From: Burkholderiales bacterium UBA4615
GTDB lineage: Bacteria > Pseudomonadota > Gammaproteobacteria > Burkholderiales > Burkholderiaceae_E
DNA length: 10,769 nt
NCBI GenBank assembly: GCA_002386465.1
Contig: DGIT01000071.1
Coordinates: forward strand, 20,915-31,683
Direction: 5' to 3'
This document shows positions 6,909 to 10,769 of this stretch, piece by piece; positions within the stretch are counted from its first letter, which is position 1; the number at the start of each line of letters is the position of its first letter. Made by a program: the position numbers and the translations under genes. The notes beneath the pieces were generated by a model. It was not told where the DNA came from. It did not search any database and saw only the letters and a list, made by a program, of their open reading frames with translations.

Positions 6909-8381
6909 TTATGCCGATGGCCAGGGCAGCGAATAGGTCTTGACGTTGGTGAAGCTCTTGATCGCCTCCTGGACGCCTTCCTTGTACCCGAGGCCAGAAT
7001 CTTTCACGCCTCCGAAGGGCGTCAGTTCAAGCCGATAGCCGGGCACCTCCCGCACATTGAGTGAGCCCACCTGCAACGCACTCACAAGCCGGGTGATGAC
7101 ATCGAGACGGTTCGTGCAGACCCCCGATGACAATGCATACGCAGACCGGTTCACGATGTCGATCACCTCATCGAGCGAGTCGAATCGGATGATCGGCGAG
7201 ACAGGCCCGAAAGTTTCCTCACGCACGACGCTCATCGCGGGGTTGACCTGATCGATCACGGTCGGTGCATACAGCGCCCCACGACGCTCATGCCCCACGA
7301 GCAACCGGGCGCCTTGTCGCAACGCCTCATCAACCCTGGCCTCAAAGAGCCGGGCGGCCGCTTCATCAATCACCGTCCCCATCTCCAGCGACTCATCGAA
7401 TGGATCGCCGTACGTCCAGGCCTGGGTCTTTTCGACCAGCCGCTGTGTGAAGGCCTCGGCCACCGCCTGATGCACCAGAATCCTTTTGACTGCCGTGCAG
7501 CGCTGGCCGGAGTTTCGATAGGACCCTTGTGCTGCAAGCGACGCGGCCTCGTCCAGATCGGCATCGTCCATCACGATCAGCGGATCGTTGCCGCCCAGTT
7601 CAAGCACCACCCGCCGATAGCCCACACGCTGAGCAATTGACTTACCGATCTGCACACCTCCCGTGAAGGTCACCAGATCCACATCCGGGTGGGTGATCAG
7701 CGCATCACTGATCTCAGCCGGGTCGCCCGTGACCACCTGAAACATGAGTGGTGGCAAGCCCGCCTCATAGAGCACGTCTGCCAGCGCGAGGGCCGAGAGT
7801 GGCACTTTTTCCGAGGGCTTCAGCACCATCCGATTATTGCTGGCGATCGAGGGGGCGATCTTGTGCGCCACCTGATTCATCGGGTGATTGAATGGCGTGA
7901 TCGCGACAATCACTCCAAGCAAAGGATCGCGTTGCGTGTAGACACGACGCTGGCGCCCGTGCGGCGTGATATCGCAGGAAAACACCTGCCCGTCGTCTTG
8001 AAGTGCCGCCTGCGCCGCGAATCGGAACACGTCCCGCACGCGGCCCACTTCGTAGCGCGAATCCTTCAGACACAGACCCGATTCGAGTGTGATGAGCGCA
8101 CTCAACGCATCCACACGCTGCATCACGATCGCGGAAGCTCGATCGAGGATCTGCGCGCGATCGGCGCGCGACAGTCGACTGCGAAATCCCCTGGCCCGCT
8201 CGATTGCGTGGCGAACATCTTCAATCCTGGCCTTGGGCACGGATCCGATCACCTGCGCGCTCCACGGATCACTGACCTCGATGACCCTGCCATCGCCTGG
8301 ATGGCGCTCACCATCAATGCGCATCGACTCAGCATGAAACGCTTTGTGTTGTTCAGTTCCCATGTGATCGCAACCCATCAT
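6909..8381 (-). CDS. phnY: Phosphonoacetaldehyde dehydrogenase (aldehyde dehydrogenase family)
   Basis: This enzyme oxidises phosphonoacetaldehyde to phosphonoacetate with NAD(+), a step in breaking down 2-aminoethylphosphonate. It is a 490-aa ALDH with oxyanion Asn165 in TPFNHPMN, the cofactor stretch MVLKPSEK, Glu261 in LELGGNDP and nucleophile Cys295 in NSGQRCTAVKR. The PhnY assignment rests on long stretches I recognise from that subfamily: ALITLESGLC, SCDITPHG, GVIVAITPFNHPMN, VTGDP and VPGYRLELTPFGGVKDSGLGYKEGVQEA. Arg114, Arg294 and Arg450 are candidate phosphonate contacts. Divergence from phnCDE supports the call. The start is uncertain: ATG at 8381 has only a weak AGG, and ATG at 8363 (484 aa) may fit homologue lengths better. 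It should not be confused with the dioxygenase called PhnY*. PhnW and PhnA partners are not in the window. Confidence 0.88.
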   Translation of the reverse strand: MMGCDHMGTEQHKAFHAESMRIDGERHPGDGRVIEVSDPWSAQVIGSVPKARIEDVRHAIERARGFRSRLSRADRAQILDRASAIVMQRVDALSALITLESGLCLKDSRYEVGRVRDVFRFAAQAALQDDGQVFSCDITPHGRQRRVYTQRDPLLGVIVAITPFNHPMNQVAHKIAPSIASNNRMVLKPSEKVPLSALALADVLYEAGLPPLMFQVVTGDPAEISDALITHPDVDLVTFTGGVQIGKSIAQRVGYRRVVLELGGNDPLIVMDDADLDEAASLAAQGSYRNSGQRCTAVKRILVHQAVAEAFTQRLVEKTQAWTYGDPFDESLEMGTVIDEAAARLFEARVDEALRQGARLLVGHERRGALYAPTVIDQVNPAMSVVREETFGPVSPIIRFDSLDEVIDIVNRSAYALSSGVCTNRLDVITRLVSALQVGSLNVREVPGYRLELTPFGGVKDSGLGYKEGVQEAIKSFTNVKTYSLPWPSA

Positions 8382-8441
8382 CGATTAGCGCCTGCGGTGA
8401 GCGGGAGCCGTTGTTTCAGGATAGAGGAGCCCTTTTTCGGG

Positions 8442-8485
8442 CCGTCACGCAATTGTCAAAGGCACGTCATTAACACGTCATGCCC
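8442..8485 (+). promoter_or_regulatory. Tandem Pho box (four 11-bp PhoB units) upstream of phnC
   Basis: Four 7-bp units recur at exactly 11 bp: CCGTCAC (8442), TTGTCAA (8453), ACGTCAT (8464) and ACGTCAT (8475). All keep the GTCA core and each matches the PhoB half-site CTGTCAT at 5 of 7 positions. This equals two adjacent 22-bp Pho boxes. The orientation points toward phnC, and the last unit ends 10 bases before a plausible -10, the arrangement PhoB-activated promoters use in place of a -35. A fifth CGTCA at 8509 lies in the same 11-bp phase but is separated by two empty registers and may be chance. PhoB control is therefore inferred from architecture, not shown. Confidence 0.72.
8454..8459 (-). 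promoter_or_regulatory. Consensus -35 (TTGACA) facing phnY, inside the Pho box
   Basis: Read on the minus strand, these bases are a perfect TTGACA about 75 bases before the phnY start. The corresponding -10 window (about 8431-8437) gives only A-rich, poor matches, so the promoter is incomplete by eye. The hexamer coincides with the second PhoB unit, so PhoB bound there could affect phnY as well as phnC. Confidence 0.3.
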
Positions 8486-8491
8486 GGATTG

Positions 8492-8497
8492 AATGAT
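8492..8497 (+). promoter_or_regulatory. Candidate -10 element of the phnCDE promoter
   Basis: AATGAT matches TATAAT in 4 of 6 positions and begins 10 bases after the last PhoB unit ends. The transcript would start near 8504, leaving a leader of about 84 bases before phnC. No sigma-70 -35 is needed at a PhoB-activated promoter. Confidence 0.4.
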
Positions 8498-8587
8498 CAA
8501 AGGCTTGCCGTCAGGCAGTCGCCCTCACCCACAGTCGTTCGAAGGTATGTCAGAGGTGTTGCACAACCATGACATTGGAGTGTTCGC

Positions 8588-9421
8588 ATGGCGCTCGCAT
8601 TGGAAATCAAGCAGCTAAACAAGTCGTATGCAGGCAAGTGCGCTCTGAAAGACGTGTCCTTGCAGGTCGAAGCGGGCGAGATGGTCGCATTGATCGGAGC
8701 TTCCGGGTCCGGCAAATCAACCTTGCTGCGTCATATCCCGGGCTTCATTGCAGCGGATTCCGGTGAGCTGCATGTCTTTGGCAAGCCCGTACAGCACGCC
8801 GGGCGCGTGGCCCGCTCGGTCCGTCGCCTGCGTAGAGAGATCGGCTTCGTCTTTCAACAGTTCAATCTCGTGGGTCGCCTGTCGGTCATGACCAATGTAC
8901 TGATCGGCCTGATGCCCGATATGCCGTGGTGGCGTCGGATGCTGGTGCGTTTTTCCGTCATGGATCGGCGCAGCGCTATTCGCGCGCTCAGCGCTGTCGG
9001 GATTGCCGACACCGCCTGGCAGCGGGCTTCCACACTGTCCGGTGGACAGCAGCAGCGGGCTGCGCTTGCGCGCTGCATCGTTCAGAGGGCACGGCTGGTT
9101 CTGGCTGATGAGCCGATTGCCTCACTCGATCCCGAGTCCTCACGCAAAGTTATGGAACTGCTCGCGCAGATGAATCGAAGTCACGGCTGCACCGTACTGG
9201 TCTCTTTGCATCAAGTCGAATTCGCGTTGCAGCACTGCCCCAGGACCGTCGCCCTGCGATCAGGCACCGTTGTCTATGACGGCCCGTCCTCAGCGCTGAC
9301 CCCGCAACTGTTGCGTGAGTTGTACGGCGCTCAGGCCATTGACCTGTTTGAGCCCGAGGCGCGACAGACGGATGCGTGCGCAGTACCAGCCGTCACACCG
9401 CATCAGTTGCAGCCAGCCTGA
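8588..9421 (+). CDS. phnC: Phosphonate ABC transporter ATP-binding protein
   Basis: This is the cytoplasmic ATPase (277 aa) that powers phosphonate uptake by the PhnCDE importer. All nucleotide-binding motifs are intact: Walker A GASGSGKST (37-45), Q-loop Gln90 in FVFQQFN, signature LSGGQQQR (150-157), Walker B LVLADEP (170-176) with the D-loop SLDP, and switch His208. The phrases NLVGRLSVMTNVLIG and MPWWRRML are typical of PhnC. The ribosome binding site TTGGAG (8575-8580) is 7 bases from ATG. It is the first gene after the tandem Pho box, so phosphate-starvation induction is likely. A C-terminal tail of about 20 residues, rich in Gln, Ala and Pro, extends beyond the core. phnD follows after 94 bases in which I see no terminator hairpin. 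Confidence 0.95.
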   Translation: MALALEIKQLNKSYAGKCALKDVSLQVEAGEMVALIGASGSGKSTLLRHIPGFIAADSGELHVFGKPVQHAGRVARSVRRLRREIGFVFQQFNLVGRLSVMTNVLIGLMPDMPWWRRMLVRFSVMDRRSAIRALSAVGIADTAWQRASTLSGGQQQRAALARCIVQRARLVLADEPIASLDPESSRKVMELLAQMNRSHGCTVLVSLHQVEFALQHCPRTVALRSGTVVYDGPSSALTPQLLRELYGAQAIDLFEPEARQTDACAVPAVTPHQLQPA

Positions 9422-9515
9422 CGCACACCGACACCCATTGCTGCCCCGCACGGCGCCCTTCCTTGACTCCCGCTTTAGTTCGTTCATCCATTCATCGATA
9501 CACAGGACTTTCTAC

Positions 9516-10487
9516 ATGCTGACTTCCGTTCGTACTCTGCTCGCAGCCATCAGCCTGTCGGTCACCTCGGTGGCCTTCGCGCAAGACGTCAAGGAGCTCA
9601 ACTTCGGGATCATCGCCACCGAGAAAGCAGGTGCGTTGCGCCAGATGTGGGAGCCCTTCCTGGCGGACATGTCCAAAGCTACAGGGCTGAAGGTCAATGG
9701 CTTCTACGCCACCGATTACGCTGGAATCATCGAAGCGCAACGCTTCAACAAGATTCAGATCGCGTGGTACGGCAATCGCTCTGCCATGGACGCTGTTGAC
9801 CGCTCCAACGGCGAAGTCTTTGCGCAGTTCGTTGATCTGGACGGCACGCCTGGCTACTACTCGTACCTGATCACGCACAAGGACTCGGGCATTACTTCGC
9901 TCGACCAGGTCCTCAAGAACGGAAAATCCTACTCGTTCGGCATTGGCGATCCGGCCTCGACCTCCGGCACACTGGTCCCGACTTACTACGTATTCACGAT
10001 GAACAAGCTCGATCCGCGCACGCATTTCAGAGTCACGCGCTCGTCCAACCACGAAGGCAATTTCCTCGCCGTGCTGAACAAGCAGGTCGACGTTGCCACC
10101 AGTAACAGCGAGATGACGGACAAGGTCAAGGAGAAGACACCGGAACGCATGGAGCAGATTCGCATCCTGTGGACCTCCCCATTGATTCCCCGCGACCCGC
10201 TGGTCTGGCGCAAGGATCTCCCTGCTGATGTGAAACAGAAGGTTCGGGACTTCGTGCTGGCTTACGGCAAGGACGACCGCGAAAAGGAGATCCTGAAGAA
10301 TATGTATCGACTCGCTGGCTTCAAGGCCTCAAGCGACAGCCAACTCATTCCCATCCGTCAGCTCGAGCTTGCGAAAGATCGTAAGAAATTCGAGGACGAT
10401 GCCAACCTGAGCGATGCCGACAGGCGTGCCCGACTGGCGGACATTGACGCCAAGCTTGATGCGCTGGCCAAGCTGACGCGCAACTGA
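9516..10487 (+). CDS. phnD: Phosphonate ABC transporter substrate-binding protein
   Basis: This periplasmic phosphonate receptor (323 aa) delivers substrate to PhnE. The frame is open from 9315, but the start is ATG 9516: AGGA at 9504-9507 lies 8 bases upstream, and a signal peptide begins there (hydrophobic 8-21, probable cleavage after AFA or AFAQ). The mature protein opens with ELNFGIIATE. The phosphonate-binding Ser-Thr-Ser (148-150) follows GDPA and leads into the typical TLVPTYY. Glu180 (NHEGNF) and Asp227 (PRDPLVW) fall where E. coli PhnD has acidic residues that hold the amino group of 2-aminoethylphosphonate, so that ligand is plausible. Residues about 285-321 form a charged, probably helical tail. 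It is transcribed with phnC and phnE; phnE begins 13 bases after its stop. Confidence 0.95.
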   Translation: MLTSVRTLLAAISLSVTSVAFAQDVKELNFGIIATEKAGALRQMWEPFLADMSKATGLKVNGFYATDYAGIIEAQRFNKIQIAWYGNRSAMDAVDRSNGEVFAQFVDLDGTPGYYSYLITHKDSGITSLDQVLKNGKSYSFGIGDPASTSGTLVPTYYVFTMNKLDPRTHFRVTRSSNHEGNFLAVLNKQVDVATSNSEMTDKVKEKTPERMEQIRILWTSPLIPRDPLVWRKDLPADVKQKVRDFVLAYGKDDREKEILKNMYRLAGFKASSDSQLIPIRQLELAKDRKKFEDDANLSDADRRARLADIDAKLDALAKLTRN

Positions 10488-10500
10488 CAGAGCGCGTCGG

Positions 10501-10767
10501 GTGGTCTCCACATCAATGCGCAGCGGCGAGGCACTCGCACCGCCTCTGCCGCCGGCACCCCGCAGGCGATTGAGTACCCAGTTGGTATGGGGGCTGCTGC
10601 TTGGTGCCCTGGTATGGTCATGGCACGGTGCCGATATCCGCCCGATGGCCCTGTGGTCCGATTCGGCCAACATGGCGACGTTTGCGCGCGACTTCTTTCC
10701 GCCCGACTTTCATGACTGGCGGATCTACGTCAGCGAGATGGTCATCACGCTGCAAATCGCACTCTAG
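10501..10767 (+). CDS. phnE: Phosphonate ABC transporter permease, N-terminal part with in-frame TAG at window edge
   Basis: The visible 88 residues fit the start of a PhnE inner-membrane permease. They comprise a Pro/Arg-rich cytoplasmic lead, one hydrophobic helix (about 27-43, QLVWGLLLGALVWSW), a periplasmic stretch ending in DFFPPDFHDWRIYVSEM, and the beginning of the next helix, VITLQIAL. The family is about 260-290 aa, so most of it lies to the right. The start is GTG 10501 or, less upstream, ATG 10516; neither has a strong ribosome binding site, and translational coupling to phnD is likely. The frame hits TAG at 10765-10767, where homologues as I recall them have Trp (QIALWGT). With only two more bases visible, a true nonsense mutation, a base error near a contig end and a frameshift cannot be separated. 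Confidence 0.8.
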   Translation: MVSTSMRSGEALAPPLPPAPRRRLSTQLVWGLLLGALVWSWHGADIRPMALWSDSANMATFARDFFPPDFHDWRIYVSEMVITLQIAL

Positions 10768-10769
10768 TG

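Noticed and set aside
7689..8492. 267-codon plus-strand open frame opposite phnY
   Set aside because: It is antisense to a clear aldehyde dehydrogenase, is rich in His and Arg as expected from a GC-rich shadow frame, has no domain I recognise and runs into the phn promoter region.
9483..9496. Short direct repeat TTCATC-CA-TTCATC upstream of phnD
   Set aside because: Two 6-base copies in a short spacer are likely by chance and match no known operator.
9315..9515. Upstream extension of the phnD frame (67 extra codons)
   Set aside because: It overlaps the end of phnC in another frame, and the signal peptide and ribosome binding site place the phnD start at 9516.
9492..10052. 186-codon minus-strand open frame opposite phnD
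   Set aside because: It is the shadow of a well-supported binding protein gene and has no recognisable domain.

Overview
The window looks like chromosomal DNA of a betaproteobacterium of the order Burkholderiales. The supporting signs are high GC, a Bug-type (TctC) periplasmic receptor, a chemoreceptor ending in a CheR/CheB tether, and a PEP-CTERM protein. The assignment is inferred from gene families and codon usage; no ribosomal or marker gene is present.

Layout. Bases 1-1266 (+) are the C-terminal two thirds of a methyl-accepting chemotaxis protein cut by the left edge, followed by a GC-rich hairpin. A 360-base intergenic region holds a very good -24/-12 (sigma-54) promoter match at 1537-1551. 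It leads into a small exported PEP-CTERM protein (1631-2167), which carries a VPTP variant of the sorting signal. Next comes what appears to be the N-terminal remnant of a GNAT acetyltransferase (2214-2513). A likely three-gene operon follows (+): a tripartite tricarboxylate receptor (2596-3573), a TauD/TfdA-type Fe(II)/2-oxoglutarate dioxygenase (3587-4699) and a glutathione S-transferase (4732-5352). A DUF2252 protein (5420-6847) comes next; its sequence reads like a circularly permuted kinase fold.

The right third is a phosphonate locus. An aldehyde dehydrogenase matching phosphonoacetaldehyde dehydrogenase (phnY, 6909-8381, minus strand) is divergent from phnC (8588-9421), phnD (9516-10487) and the start of phnE (10501 to the edge). 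The divergent intergenic region holds four GTCA-centred 7-bp units repeating at exactly 11 bp, which is the architecture of a double Pho box. They point toward phnC and stop 10 bp before a plausible -10 element. The inferred picture is phosphate-starvation-controlled import of a phosphonate by PhnCDE. In the 2-aminoethylphosphonate pathway PhnY would then oxidise phosphonoacetaldehyde to phosphonoacetate. The expected partners PhnW (transaminase) and PhnA (phosphonoacetate hydrolase) are not in the window. The phnE frame meets a TAG codon two bases before the right edge, where a Trp codon is expected.

The most interesting points are the sigma-54/PEP-CTERM unit, the phased Pho-box array overlapping a minus-strand TTGACA, the permuted kinase-like motif order in the DUF2252 protein, and the possible amber codon in phnE. 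I see no tRNA, rRNA, CRISPR array, insertion sequence or phage gene.
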